Notes: generated from the sequence alone by a model not told the origin. Shown: positions 1 through 11,095, numbered from the stretch's first letter. The stretch: 64,000 nucleotides of DNA from Sphagnum magellanicum (GCA_021904315.1 CM038922.1:17459347-17523346), one strand, 5' to 3'. Numbers and translations are program-made.

Positions 1-670
1 GAAATTGCTCAATTTGGTTAATGAATGAGGAAAATATTGGAAAGTGTTTGATGATACGTACATCTTTGGTGATGAGCAATTCTACTTTATTTGGGTTCAT
101 AAATGGTGGGTATCTATCCCTGATTCTAAGAACTGCCTGACATCGGTACCCATTTGTTAACTAACATTATTTACTATTACTTATTTTTACTTTCATAAGC
201 ATTAATCAGTCACTTATAGTTATAAGTATTAGTTAGTTACTAGTTAGTTAAGTTTAAATCTGTATTTGAATTAGTTTACTTACTAGTTATATTTATCTAT
301 ATTTAAACTAAATATTGAACATGTTACTGTTGACATTAGGTGACTAGTATTAGTTATTAGTAACCTAAACACTATAATTTTAATTTATTTTTTGTATTCT
401 TTTATTTATGGAATAGAATAAAATGCATTCATAAATTAATGATCGTTCACATTCGTTCAAGAGTTTGTTTTGTTTTATGGTAATTTTCCATGACCACCCA
501 TTGTCAAAAAGTTGAACTCTCATAACCTATAAATGTGGGCCGAAGGGAAGGAATTGAACTTCATGATGCACCCCTCAACTAATTAATACAACTAACAATA
601 GGCCTCCCTTGCCTTTATCTCTTTCTTTGTGTTCCATTATCAATTTCTTGGTGTGATATGAATTACCATA
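1..670. other. AT-rich spacer
   Basis: This stretch has short runs of repeated TTAGT/AGTTA words around 170-360 and no frame that looks coding. I see no gene, RNA gene or clear element in it. Confidence 0.5.
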
Positions 671-859
671 GTACCTTGGCCATTTCAACCCATGTCTGTT
701 GAATAATTAATTAATTTTGAAAAATTCATTTCAACAAATGAAATATTTCTTAATATTCACTATTATCCTTCACAATATTTTCTGATTACGAAGAAATAAT
801 TTTTGAAAATTTCAACATTTTTGAAAATAATATAATTAGTGCCGAATTGGCCAAGGTAC
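671..859. mobile_element. Stowaway-like MITE with TA flanks
   Basis: A 189 bp non-coding element. Its left end reads GTACCTTGGCCATTTC, and the right end read on the other strand gives GTACCTTGGCCAATTC, so the 16 bp terminal inverted repeats differ at one base. TA dinucleotides flank it on both sides (669-670 and 860-861), the target duplication expected of Tc1/mariner-derived MITEs. The interior is AT-rich with no coding capacity. Mariner assignment rests only on TA flanks and size; the terminal sequence is not a Stowaway end I recognise. Confidence 0.6.
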
Positions 860-1057
860 TAGGGTATTGTGTTCAATTTTGCATTGGGAAAACAGATATT
901 TCTTTGGGGATGATAGAAAAAAAAATGTTGGATAAGCAGGTTTGCAAAACATTAGTCACATCATAAACCCTAAAACAATCCAATTTACTGTGTAATTTGG
1001 GCTCCATGCTGCTGTGCACTACCAGTGAGTGATGATCAACTATATATTTGCTTATGG

Positions 1058-1385
1058 TTTTTAATAATTCATCATTATTTAGGTCAATGTCAATTTAATT
1101 TAAATTAATATACATTTCATGGACATGAACAAAAACATGTTAATTTTATTTTTTTTCCATATACATGTTGGTGGGTAGGGAAAAGGAGAGAGGTGATTAT
1201 AAAATGGAGGCAATTATTAGGAGGAAAGGAAGGAGGTAGTTATGAAAAATAAATAAATGAAATAGTTAGGCTTAGAAATGAGATATTTACCTTTAAAATT
1301 TTGTGTCTGAAAATGTCCAGGGATGACCATACAATCCCAAAAAAATCAACTATATTACCGATTCCTCAAAAAACATTAGTCACTG
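1058..1385. repeat. dispersed repeat, copy 1 of about 320 bp
   Basis: This stretch matches 20,718-21,055 in the same orientation. Shared landmarks in order are TAATTCATCATTA, TCAATGTCAA, TTAATATACAT, CATGGACATGAA, CATGTTGGTGG, GAAATG and GGATGACCATAC. Copies are diverged (roughly three quarters alike by eye) with several indels. No coding frame is shared. I see no terminal inverted repeats, so the family is unassigned. Confidence 0.55.
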
Positions 1386-1779
1386 GAACAAGAAGGAATT
1401 ATAAAACACTCCATACACTAGAGTATGAATGAAATATGTTTGGAGTAGGATAGAATGTGTCTTTTTTGCATGCTTCATTTATGAGAATGGCACCAACAAG
1501 CAAGTTTCAGATTGCACACTCGTCTACAACAAGGCATATAAAAGGAAGCAGAGATTCGGTGAATTTTAACAACTTTGTCATCAAGCTCACAACTTCAGAT
1601 CCATGTGCATGTTAGTACCAGTGTTGTTGCCCACTCATTGAAAACTGGCCAGTTATCAACAAGGGTCCAAGAGTAACTTTCTTTCAGTGTTATACTTCTT
1701 GCATGTCCCTTTTCATATACCCTATGACCGAACACCACCTAAGACCAAACACTTTATTAATATCTTTGTCATCTCTTCT

Positions 1780-2075
1780 TCATTTTGAGTGATTTAAAAC
1801 ACCATGCGAGCGCTAACTTGAGCTCATCTCTTTTTCATTTTGAGTGATTTAAAATGTCATGGGAGCGCTAACTTGAGCTCTCCCATTCGTCTTTGAATAG
1901 CAGAGGCAAAGGAGTAATTATAGAAGAGCAAGAAGAAAAATAAGCTTTTTTCCAAGTTATAAAATGTGTTTTTCTTCTCTTTTCGTCTATTCTATCCCCT
2001 CTTACTTTCAATGCTCATAACTTTCTCATTTCTTGTTCAATTTAAGTGATTTAAAGTGCTATAAGAGCGCAACCT
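1780..2075. repeat. local imperfect tandem repeat, about 55 bp unit
   Basis: The words TCATTTTGAGTGATTTAAAA and GAGCGCTAACTTGAGCTC recur in order at about 1,780 and 1,835. A third, more decayed copy (AAGTGATTTAAAGTGC, then AGAGCGCAACC) starts at about 2,035. No open frame follows the repeat. Confidence 0.5.
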
Positions 2076-2127
2076 TATGATCTACAAATCATCTTTTGAA
2101 TGATAAACACAATAGAGCGCCTTTCAA

Positions 2128-2131
<4 letters not shown>

Positions 2132-2161
<30 letters not shown>
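2132..2161. repeat. poly(T) tract of 30 bases
   Basis: An uninterrupted run of T. On the minus strand it is an A run such as a retroposon tail leaves, but I could not recognise a SINE or processed gene body next to it. Its length may be unreliable. Confidence 0.6.
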
Positions 2162-2162
<1 letters not shown>

Positions 2163-2754
2163 TGTGTTTGATAATAGTCTTAAAAGTGTTCGGTGGTTTT
2201 TCGTTTCCACCATTTGACCCCTGCTACTTTGGAGGGTCACATGTGACTCATTTCTTCATCTCTTTCAACCCATTCAACTTTCTGTGGGTGCGCAAATAGT
2301 AGGGCTCAAATTCCTCTTGGGGCATGAAATTCAAAGGAGCACTCTCCAGAAATTTGCAGACTTCTGAGACACTAAGTGTGTTCAGTGACCAGACTGGTTA
2401 CCCTATTAGGTTGATGATATTGGGCCCAAGGCTGAGTTTTGGCGGGTATGAGGCGGGTACCAGCCTGGGTATTAGGTAGGGTTGATGTTGCCTCAGGTGA
2501 TACCAGACTTGTATGTTCTTTCCAATACCAACATACATACCAGTACTATATACATAGGTTGCTCCCTAGATACCAGTACAACACTGGCTTGCTTGTCATG
2601 ACCTGTAAGGTCTGAAAACGGTTTTTTTCTGGCTGTCAGCTGTAGGTGCTGTTGTTGTTTCCAACTGCTTGTATCACTCCAGCAGATCTCACTAGACCAC
2701 TTAGCCCACTTAGGACATTGTGGAAATTTTATATTTGGAAACCCTAAGGAAAAA

Positions 2755-3030
2755 AAAAAGAAAAGAAAAAGTTCTGGTTTTTGGTCTTTAAATTATTTCA
2801 GAATCAGAGAACCATATATTTTTTAAAAAACCCTCACAGAACTGGCGATCTTCATGAAAGAAATGGCAAAGAGCCATCAATTATTTGATATTTGTTTGGA
2901 AAATTTGAGAATTGTGCATTTCTAAATCAGAACCAGTTCTTTGAATTTGTTTGCAAACATTGGGTGGAAACTAGTGTTGGCTGGTTCCTAGATTTTAGAA
3001 GGACTATCAAATTCAATTCTAGATTTTTAT
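2755..3030. repeat. decayed fragment of the GTTCT/AGAAC dispersed MITE family
   Basis: It shares scrambled words with the better preserved element at 25,000-25,256, for example AATCAGAGAACCATATAT, CCTCACAGAACTGGC, TTCATGAAAGAA and TTGGTTCCTAG-like ends. No clear termini or target duplication remain. Confidence 0.35.
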
Positions 3031-3194
3031 AAAAAAAATGCAAGACCTGCCCCTTCTGGGTCTAGTAAAAATTTCAAAAAATAAAAGATGTTGGTTTTGG
3101 GGCTGGGTAAAGTTCTCTAGACTACCAGTTCCTTGGTTTGACAGGTTTCAGTTTTATAAGACCTGGGTCCAAAGCCGATTCTGGGTTTTAAGGT

Positions 3195-3355
3195 TTAAAA
3201 CCTAGACTTAAAACCCTATCTAGACCCTACCTAGGACCCTACTTACAACCCTACGTACAACAGCCTACCTAAAGCCCTACTTAAACCCTAGTACCTAGGC
3301 CCTACCTAAACCCTATCTAGATCCTACCTAAGACCTTACCTGAACCCTACATTTG
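3195..3355. repeat. degenerate telomere-like CCCTA(CCTAAA) array
   Basis: About a dozen imperfect units built around CCCTACCTAAA, CCCTACTTA and CCCTATCTAGA, spaced about 11-13 bp apart. The plant telomere repeat on this strand is CCCTAAA, so this looks like a degenerate interstitial telomere-like minisatellite and not a true telomere, because ordinary DNA flanks both sides. Confidence 0.5.
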
Positions 3356-4546
3356 TAACAACAAAATAATAACCAAATCTACATATATATGAAGGAACCC
3401 TATCATAAGAAGGAACAAAAATAAATAAAAATCTAATTCTTTCAAACAAAAGGGTTTGGTAGCCCCATTTTGAATAACCACAAAATGAATACTAGTTGCT
3501 TGTAAAGAAAATGATGGTTGAATGGTTGGGATAGACATTGTTTGCCAAGGTGGTTGCAAGTTCAAACTTGGGAGAGCTTACTTAGCTTATTTCCTTTTCA
3601 CCTACTACAAACATGGCTTAAAACTCACCAGGCTGGGTCTAGCTTTGAGTCCAATCTTGTGTACACCCATTAGTTCCCAATCTTGGCTAGGTTTGGGTTC
3701 AATTGTGCCCATCATTTTCAAGCCTCGGTTAGATTTGGATTAAACCTACTAGTTCTTAGACCTAGATGTAAACTTCAACCCCACTTAAACCAACTAATGC
3801 TGGAAAAAATCATCCAAAACTCATTCTCAAATAAGGTCTATTGTGAACCAACGCCCACCAACACACCAAGTTAGGAATGAGATTATTTTAATGTCTTGGA
3901 TGAACTACAACCACAACCCCATAGCATCCCAACCCAATTCGTTCCTAAACTCTCCCCCTTCTACCTGATTTCCTCCCTCCCCTTTCCTCTCTTTTTCTGG
4001 CTATTGCCATCACCACCTCTTTCTTCTACCGCCCTTTCTTTCTCACCATTGCCATCATTATGGAGCTTCACGCTTGAGAAGAAGCTTCATTGAGACTTAT
4101 GAAGGAGAGGAGAAGACAAGGGCCTTGCAACTCCAAGCAAGTGAAGTAGATGAAGTTTTTTTTTCTATCTTCCACTTTTTCCTTTCCCGTTCTCTCCTCT
4201 TCTTCCTCCTCTCTCCTCTTTCTCTTTACTTGTTTTTTTTCTTACTATTGATACCTCTTATGACTTCTTTTTCATATGTGTTTGATTGGTTTTTATAGCG
4301 TAGAGATGGCCATGAAGCAACATTTATAACCTTTTTTATATGGAGTTTTATGTGGAGTTGCATCAAATGTCTCCCTTGAGGTGCATTTAATTCTTAGTTT
4401 GTTGTTTGGTGCTATTTGATTTTATTTTTTGGTTTGTGTATCTAGCTTGTTGGAAGGGCTTTTGGTTTCCTTTGTTGCATGTTGTTTAGTCTAATTTAAG
4501 GTTATGCCCAATGATGCAAAATATTTCTTTAGATTTTTAAGGCACA
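3356..4546. other. spacer with a T/C-rich tract
   Basis: From about 3,950 to 4,260 the plus strand is strongly pyrimidine-rich, which makes several short leucine/phenylalanine/serine-rich frames. I read these as composition effects. Nothing here resembles a known protein or RNA. Confidence 0.45.
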
Positions 4547-4780
4547 CTAGTTTGAACCCCATGCCTAATGCATAGGTGTGTGTGTATTTGACGGTACATA
4601 TTACAAAATTACAATTACAAACTACATTTCCAAAACCTCTTTATATACGACATTTCAATGTATCCATCAGGACCCTAACTGCTGAATTTTTTTGATGTTT
4701 GCATTGCCTGTGACTCGTGAAATAGCAACATACAACTGACCATGGGAATAGACCGGAGACGGCAAATATACCCCAACGTT
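4547..4780 (-). repeat. outer Helitron 3' tail, duplicate of 5,167-5,396
   Basis: This 230 bp tail matches 5,167-5,396 at about nine bases in ten. It encodes the last part of the helicase (VGVYLPSPVYSHGQLYVAIS, then RVTGNANIKK) and ends with the hairpin and CTAG. The inner copy keeps the hairpin region (5,174-5,180 with 5,186-5,192) but ends CTCC where CTRR is expected. The DNA between the tails is not Helitron coding sequence. Confidence 0.8.
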
Positions 4781-5166
4781 GGGAACAACAATAAAAGATT
4801 CTTCGAAATCAATGCATCTATGGGCAAAGCCCAAAACCCTAAACACTACCTCCAACTTCTGTTTGTTTGCTTCCCCAAACCCTAACCCTAAATTCACTAC
4901 CTACCACATTTGCGATCCTTCGACGACTTCCCAAAATACAATGTGCATACTGGTTCCAAAATATATCCATTTTCAGACATTGGTTAACCATGTCTTTTGT
5001 TGGGCCTTGCCCCCACAAGGATAGGGACTATCACATTGGATCCAACTTTTGGAAGCTTTACATTAAGCTTTACCAGTTTCACATTAAGCAAACCGGTTTT
5101 GTTGATGAAAGCATCTATATTCCATTTTTTCTCCACCTCATTGGAATAAACAGACCATGACGGGAG
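4781..5166. other. non-Helitron filler between the two Helitron tails
   Basis: About 385 bp that interrupt the Helitron tail. The part from about 5,030 to 5,120 matches 18,097-18,200 (shared CATTGGATCCAACTTTTGGA, then GTTTCACATTA and TGAAAGCAT). A 14 base word at its right edge, AGACCATGACGGGA (5,152-5,165), recurs at 12,902-12,915. This is best read as host or repeat DNA picked up between a weak inner and a working outer Helitron terminator, but a separate short Helitron inserted next to the first one would look similar. Confidence 0.5.
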
Positions 5167-5291
5167 TTTGAACCCCGTGCCTAATGCATAGGTGTGTGTG
5201 TATTTTACGGTACATATTATAAAATTACAATTACAAACTACATTTCCAAAACCTCTTTATACACGACATTCCACATGTATCCATCGGGACC

Positions 5292-6640
5292 CTAGCCGCT
5301 AAAAATCTTGATGTTTGCACTGCTTGTGACCCGTGAAATAGCAACATGCAATTGACCATGGGAATAGACCAGAGACAGCAAATATACCCCAACATTAATC
5401 AATGTCTGACCTTGACTCTTATTGATTGTGATCGCAAATGCCATTCAAACAAGAAATTGACAATGACGCAAAACAAATGGCCAATCAGTCCCAGAGGGGG
5501 ACATGATGATGCGAGGTATGAACACACGTTTGCCAACATTGTTCCTTGTGATGATCTCCGTTTCAATGACATGCTGACCCAATCTTTTGACAATCAACCT
5601 TGTACCATTGCACAATCCTATTGATTGATTGAAATTGCGCAACAAAAGGATTGGCACGCCCACTTTGAGTTCCAACTTATGATTTGTGATACCGCTGAAT
5701 TACAAAATGTTCATAAATTCCACCAGATACAATGAATCCATTGAAACTCTTGTAACAACACTTGCACCTTCTTCTGTTGGAGTCAAAAAAATTGTGCTAA
5801 GGTACGTGTGTAATTCTTCAAATAACAATTTTAGAATTGCATTGTTGACTTCATCAACGTCAATATTTTTGGGGGCCAGAATGCTACGTTGCATAAGAGA
5901 CATGGCATCTCCAAAGTGGCATTGGTGATCTGGATAGATGGTTTGGATTAATCCTTTTAAGCTGCAATCTTCTGCTGGCAGCCTCTTATGGGACGGAATC
6001 TTGATCCAATATGGATTAACACATTCTTCTTTTACAATGACAGGAAGACTACCATCTCCAACATTTAACAACCATTTGGCAAATTCTTATTGCTTTTCAG
6101 AATTGGCTGCCATGACTCGCATGTTGATATGAAGACGAAGAATCGTAACATGCTGCCAAAGATGTAATTGAGGCAATGAAGCACTAATAATGTCTTTTTG
6201 TCCTCCCTTGGGAACAACAGGCAGGATCTATCGAAAATCCCCACCAAGGACCACGGTTTTCCCACCAAAGATCTTCTCGGTTGTTTGTGCGTCATCCAAT
6301 TGCATCAAATCATGCAGGGTCCAATCAACAGCTTCGAAAGCTCGGTGATGCATCATCGATGCCTCATCCCAAATGATCAGATCAGCTTTACACACCAACT
6401 CGATCACTTTCATCTGTTATGTGATGCTGCAAGTTGACTCATCGTGTAGATCAATCGGAATCTTGAATCTTGAATGGGTGGTTTTGTCGCCTAGAAGCAG
6501 CAAAGATGCAATTCCTAATGAGGCAACTGCAAGCATGATTTTGCCTTGCCCTCGTAGACGGGACAGAAGCGTTGTCTAAACAAATGTTTTGTCGGTTCCA
6601 CCATTACCATACACAAAGAACAATTTGCCCTCTTTGTTTG
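5292..6640 (-). pseudogene. Helitron Pif1-type helicase region (broken)
   Basis: Superfamily 1 DNA helicase part of the Helitron RepHel protein, which unwinds the donor strand during rolling-circle transposition. Walker A reads GNGGTDKT at 6,608-6,585 (family form GxGGTGKT, so a glycine is replaced by aspartate). Walker B is LIIWDEASM followed by VVLGGDFR near 6,390-6,230. Later motifs include RSILAPKNIDVDEVN (about 5,890), GLCNGTRLIV (about 5,610) and the C-terminal INKSQGQTL and [13 protein letters not shown] (about 5,440-5,310), ending at a TAG at 5,294-5,292. The reading is split over several frames with in-frame stops, so no full protein can be made. The linker just upstream (6,660-6,850) carries an AT-rich stretch repeating ATTCTTTAAAATTCTT that is not helicase-like and may be a small insertion. 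Confidence 0.85.
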
Positions 6641-6951
6641 TCACGGCATTCAAAATAGTTTTGTATGCCTAGTGATGACATTCTTCATTTTGCACATTAA
6701 AATTCTTTAAAATTCTTCATTTAGCACCTTGTCATAACATTCTTTACCCGCGAATGTTTACCAAATTACACTGGTTGATCTATAAAATTCTTTAAAATTC
6801 TTGCTTCTTTGGGCTTCCATAACATTCTCGCACCAAGAATGTCATAACTATGTTTGTATGTGCTGTGCTAATCATCATTGAACCTATCTTCTACATTGTC
6901 TGCATCTGTGGTTAATGAATGTTGATCATAAGCCAGCTCTTCCTAGACCAA

Positions 6952-7842
6952 TCAGTTTCCTCCATGAACAGAAGGGACATAATTAAACTTGGGAAGCGTT
7001 AGAAAATCTTCCAAGCGGTGTTTGTTGTGGATGAAAACTTGATCGATCTCATATAATGCACGATCTTTTAGCGCATCCTCAGAAAGGATAACAGCTGGAT
7101 CATCATGCTCGCGGCGTGTCATTGCTTCAATGTCATTGCTCAAAGACTCCCTCAAAGACTTCCAATGTGCATCCCATAGTTGTCTGGGATTCGTCACTTC
7201 ACAAAACATTAGCATGGAGGCAAACATGTCACCTAGCTGTCGTCTTGAGACCCAAAGATCGGCTTCTTCCAAGGCTTGATGCCATTCATTGTCGTTTGCA
7301 AGCAAACCCATTGCAATGCATGCATCTTTGAATGTGTCGTGCTCTATGCCATCCACTATTCGCAAATGCTCGTAGGATGTGACACCTTTGACATAGTTCA
7401 GTAGCATTCACAAATAATAACGTTCCCACGATGTCGGGTGTGCATAATACATGCGACCAGTGGCAAAACTTCTCTTGTGCATTGTCCATCATTTCAACTT
7501 CCAATTCCACACCCATTGCTAAGGGAATTGATCGAACGTAAGGCTTCATGCAGCTTTTGATTCTTAGTTTGTTTTGAACCATTCTGTCAACATCGTTTTG
7601 GAAATGGCTGATTGTGTTGCCACTTCCTGCACATCATCGTCATCATCGAACAACACCATTTGTTGATTGGGCAAATGGTATTGTAGACGTTCAACGATAG
7701 GAAATCGTTCATGCATATCAAACTTGAAGATGCACCATTGCTTCCGATGTAGATACATAGCGATAATCAAGATATTTTTTAATTTCATCGACTTTGACCA
7801 CATTCCTTTTGGTGGCATTGTCGTTCCGGCGTGAGATCTCAA
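6952..7842 (-). pseudogene. Helitron RepHel central region (broken)
   Basis: Linker region between the Rep and helicase domains of a Helitron transposase. Readable stretches in three overlapping pieces include HERFPIVERLQYHLPNQQMV and FDDDDDVQEVA (about 7,720-7,600), the join to TMLTEWFKTN, then LLNYVKGVTSYEHLRIVDGI (from 7,407) and ADLWVSRRQLGDMFASMLMF (about 7,260). The last 151 residue piece is one of the best preserved parts. The order matches other plant Helitrons, and frames change between pieces. Confidence 0.8.
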
Positions 7843-8401
7843 CAGTTACACGATCATGTCCTTTATAAACGTACTTGAATAAATACTTGACTACACAAAT
7901 GTTGTTGCAGATTTCAACATTGATGTGCGCATTGTATTTGGTCGACAAATAGACATTATGCAGTACCACCCAACAATTGTCCAATTCAACGCCATGAACC
8001 AAAAGTGTGCGCCCCGTATCTCTGCATCGATAAATAGGATATCCGTTTACATCTGTCATCGTCTCGGATTGGAACTTGCGTGGATATTGTTTTTTGCATT
8101 TGCCTTCTTCCATGCATGGGGCATTTGGAAACGCAGCTCCACATGGACCATGCATCATGCATCTGGCAACCATCTCATGGGCCAACCTATTTGTCTATGG
8201 ATTAGGAAGTTCAACATTAATCATGCAGTCTACATCCTTGACCGTGTGTGGTTTGTAGTCTTCGACAAAGAAGATGAAAATGTGTGCATGCGACAACCCA
8301 CGTTTTTGAAATTCAATGACATAGATTCTCGCAATCATGCGTCTTAGAATATGCTTCTTGTGAATGTCATTGATCAACTCCTTCAACTTGATTTTGAACA
8401 T
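7718..8401 (-). pseudogene. Helitron Rep (HUH nuclease) domain (broken)
   Basis: Rolling-circle initiator domain that nicks and joins the transposon ends. The metal-binding HxH is visible as GLSHAHIFIF (about 8,310-8,280), preceded by YVIEFQKR. The catalytic two-tyrosine motif is visible as YLFKYVYKGHDR (about 7,880-7,840), fitting Y-x3-Y-x2-K. It is followed by DEIKKYLDYRYVSTSEA. Both catalytic signatures survive although the reading is split in two frames between 8,195 and 8,185. Neighbouring helicase and zinc-finger-like pieces on the same strand confirm the assignment. Confidence 0.85.
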
Positions 8402-8747
8402 TCAGGTTACTAAATCCGGTTGATCCTGAGGTTGTTATCCGAATAGCAATGTTCTCTTGATTTTAGGCCATTAGGGATAGCAAATGAATGTAATAAACGC
8501 ATCTGAGCAACAGGCCCATTTGTAGATTGCCATGGCATCTTGATAATTTTGAACCATGTGACGTGGACCTATTGTGAAAGAAGATGGCAGAATGATCCTC
8601 TGTCCAATGGCAACAACGTTATGGTCACCTGCAGCGATGGTGTCCTGAAGGCATGAAGTTTTTTTTATTGAGGCGTAAATATTTTAAGCGGTTTTGTTTG
8701 ATAACCACATAAACATCCACAATGTATTAATGCCTTAATCGGTCACC

Positions 8748-8966
8748 TCAAAGAAACACAATGCCATTAGTGTCTCGATGTTGAAGTCGATAAACATAAA
8801 ATTCGGCCATTATCGCATTGCAATGCTTTTTTTTATGCTCAAATTTTTTCACATGGTCTTCATCCAAATTTGCATTAGCAACAACACCATTGAGCGGAAT
8901 ATTCGGATGCCATCCATCCTCACCGTAAGGAAATAACAACATATAATGTAGAGCCATGTATCCCAC
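8748..8966 (-). pseudogene. Helitron pre-Rep segment (broken)
   Basis: Reads LHYMLLFPYGEDGWHPNIPL and later AEFYVYRLQHRD. This matches the segment that in plant Helitrons precedes the Rep domain (family form: HYVLLFPYGDDGWH, then YYAYRLxxR). It is separated from the Rep piece by about 350 bp in which the frame is lost. It lies between the N-terminal cysteine-rich piece and the Rep domain, in the right order. Confidence 0.75.
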
Positions 8967-9521
8967 ATGTAGTTCGAAAATGCGCTAAAACGGGCCAGCT
9001 TGCTGAGTAATGACAATGTCACGTCTGTCTATAGCCTTAGAACCATCTCCTACCATCAATGCAGTGACTTCATTGACCGTTGGCACATCATATCAACGGG
9101 CATCCTTTGTTTGAAAGGCAATGAAACGCAATTTCAAATCCATGGGAGCACCTTCTATTGCCATCATATCCTTTGCCATTTTGAAGACTTCAACATAGGG
9201 ATTGATATTGTACATCATGGTCAACAATCGATCCAACATTGTTCGATCAAGCGATGGCATAACAGCATGGCAGTTTTGACGTTCGTTCTCCGTATCATGA
9301 ATGTATAGTTATGCAAACTGTGGATGTTGTCATTCAACAGGACACATGGATCCAATTTTGTGATAAAATTCACCTTGAATGCGAAAGGAATACGGTTCAG
9401 TGCCTTTTGTTACCGATTAATCAACTTTGGCATTGAGCGAAGTGAATGCCAACACCGAATTATACATGTGAATCTGATCTTGAAATTTGACGGCACTTCT
9501 TTATTTGTTGGTTAAAAGAAC

Positions 9522-9959
9522 TTATAGTTTTTGTGGTGTTGCAGGAAGACTCGGTAACATAACTTTGCCATTTTCGTAACATAGAAAAAATTGTGGGTTG
9601 TTGTTGTTCGACTTTGCCAATTGTTCCTTGATCCACATTTTCATGTTACAGAATCCACAGATTGTGTCCATTTCTCCACAATCCCATCGTCCTGGGGCTG
9701 ACACGTTTTCGTCTCCAAATAATTGCAATGCGTCATTGTTAAGAGAAGGTTGTGCACATGTTGTCACTTGTTGTACGGTTCGTTGTTCTTGACACAAACG
9801 ATTACTTCGCTCTTGTGGTGTTTCAAATGGCCCGACCGATTTTGTACATTGCCTGGCACACTGTTCTCTCTGTAGGCGCTTGTGACATTCACGTGCAGAT
9901 TTTGATGTGTCTTGATAGAATTCTGTTGGAACATTAATATGTGGAACAAGATTTTCCAA
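9522..9959 (-). pseudogene. Helitron N-terminal cysteine-rich region (broken)
   Basis: A 145 residue frame ending CENGKVMLPSLPATPQKL-like. It contains CGFCNMKMWIKEQ and FFLCYENGKVMLPSLP, which match the zinc-finger-like N-terminal part of Helitron proteins (family form CxxCxAxxWxxE, then CCxxGKVxLPxL). One cysteine of the usual CC pair reads CY here. The frame upstream shifts into another that runs to about 10,072. This is the 5'-most recognisable coding part of the element. Confidence 0.75.
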
Positions 9960-10299
9960 AGAATCAGTTTGCTCGTCATTTTACTAAGCTTCTGGGTGCT
10001 GTCGAAGGATCGCCAAAGCAGCCAAAGCACTACCATGTTGCGCAATGAGTGCACGGATGTGATGACTCTCAAATTTCTGGTCGTGTTCTTTTTCTTCTGT
10101 CATGGGGGACTCCTTGTCCCCTTGTTGTTGCTATTCTTCACCTCAGTATTGACCATACAAACTTGGAATACCTTGTAATTGATAACACATGTAGCAACTT
10201 AGCTTCTTCTTTCACACATCATCTGCACCATTAGCACCAACAACAGTAGCCACAAGAGCAATATCTTGCATTTAAGAAGCTTTATCAAATGTAATCTGT

Positions 10300-11095
10300 A
10301 GGTCTAGGGGGCATGGAGGTTAGTGAAAGCAGCAGAATCACAAACAACCATCCTTTGGAACAATCCACTCAACTGGAACATGCTGGTGGGACAACCTTAA
10401 GTAACTTTCTTTCATCTCTCGATGGGTTCGGGTTGGATGCTGCAAACTCAATGTTGGCACTTTTCTAGTCAAGCAATGAGTTGGAAGGAATTCTAAGTTG
10501 TGGAGTGTCCAAGAGTGCTCATGAGATCTTAAAGGCCACCAGTGATTTGGTGCACACACCAAGCTTACACCCTTAACCAGGGCTCCAAAAAATCAAAGAA
10601 CTAGGTCAAAGAACATACCCTAAACCACCAATTCTTTTCATGTGAACTATCATCCTTTGGAAATTTTCAAGAACCCAAATTTAGAGGTTCTTTTGAAAAT
10701 ATTAGAAGAACTTAAACTGGAGGTTCTAATATTCTAAAATTTTCAAAAAAATTGGCACTAAAGGTTCTTTGATTTCTAAACTTTTAAAAGAACCCATAAC
10801 CAAAGGTTTTTTTATCAAAATCAAAGAACTGCCCAACAGATCCCAGCAGTTATTAGGGTAGTTCTTAAGCATCAAAGGCATAGTTCTCAAAAATCAAAGA
10901 ACCGGTCCTAATATATAACTATGGTTCTCCTTAAAATTTGGGTAATTTAATCAGATGATTGCTTATATAACCACTGGTTTTCCACTGGTTCTTTCAGAAA
11001 AACCCCACTAGTTCTTTGAGGTTTTTGAAATAACTAGAACCGATGGTTATTTGATTCTGATTCTTTTCCTCCCCACAAACTAGAATTGACAATCC
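10300..11095. repeat. spacer with GTTCT/AGAAC dispersed repeat
   Basis: From about 10,567 to 11,095 the sequence repeats words of the hAT-type MITE family, including AATCAAAGAACCGGT, ATATATAACTATGGTTCTC, CTAGTTCTTTGAGGTTTTTG and AAACTAGAATTGACAA. It is longer than the 257 bp element at 25,000 and looks like two merged or rearranged copies. Clear termini are missing. Nothing coding was recognised. Confidence 0.4.

Larger units (their letters stand above)
4547..10300 (-). mobile_element. decayed autonomous Helitron (rolling-circle transposon)
   Basis: A Helitron of plant type read on the minus strand, about 5.7 kb. Its 3' end is well defined: a 7 bp stem with a 5 base loop (4,558-4,564 pairing with 4,570-4,576), then about 10 bases on, the terminal CTAG at 4,550-4,547, followed by a T at 4,546, as expected for insertion between A and T. 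Upstream on that strand come, in order, a cysteine-rich N-terminal region, a HUH Rep domain and a Pif1-type helicase, all broken by stops and frameshifts. I could not fix the 5' TC end; it lies beyond about 10,080 and the right limit given is approximate. A second, inner 3' end sits at about 5,167, so the element appears to have run through its own terminator. Confidence 0.85.

Noticed and set aside
2375-2600. Possible hAT MITE from CAGTGACCAG (2,383) to CAACACTG (2,587)
   Set aside because: Ends agree over too few bases and no 8 bp flanking duplication is present.
4860-4900. Short CCCTAA run as a telomere
   Set aside because: Only about three units, inside the Helitron filler and flanked by ordinary DNA.
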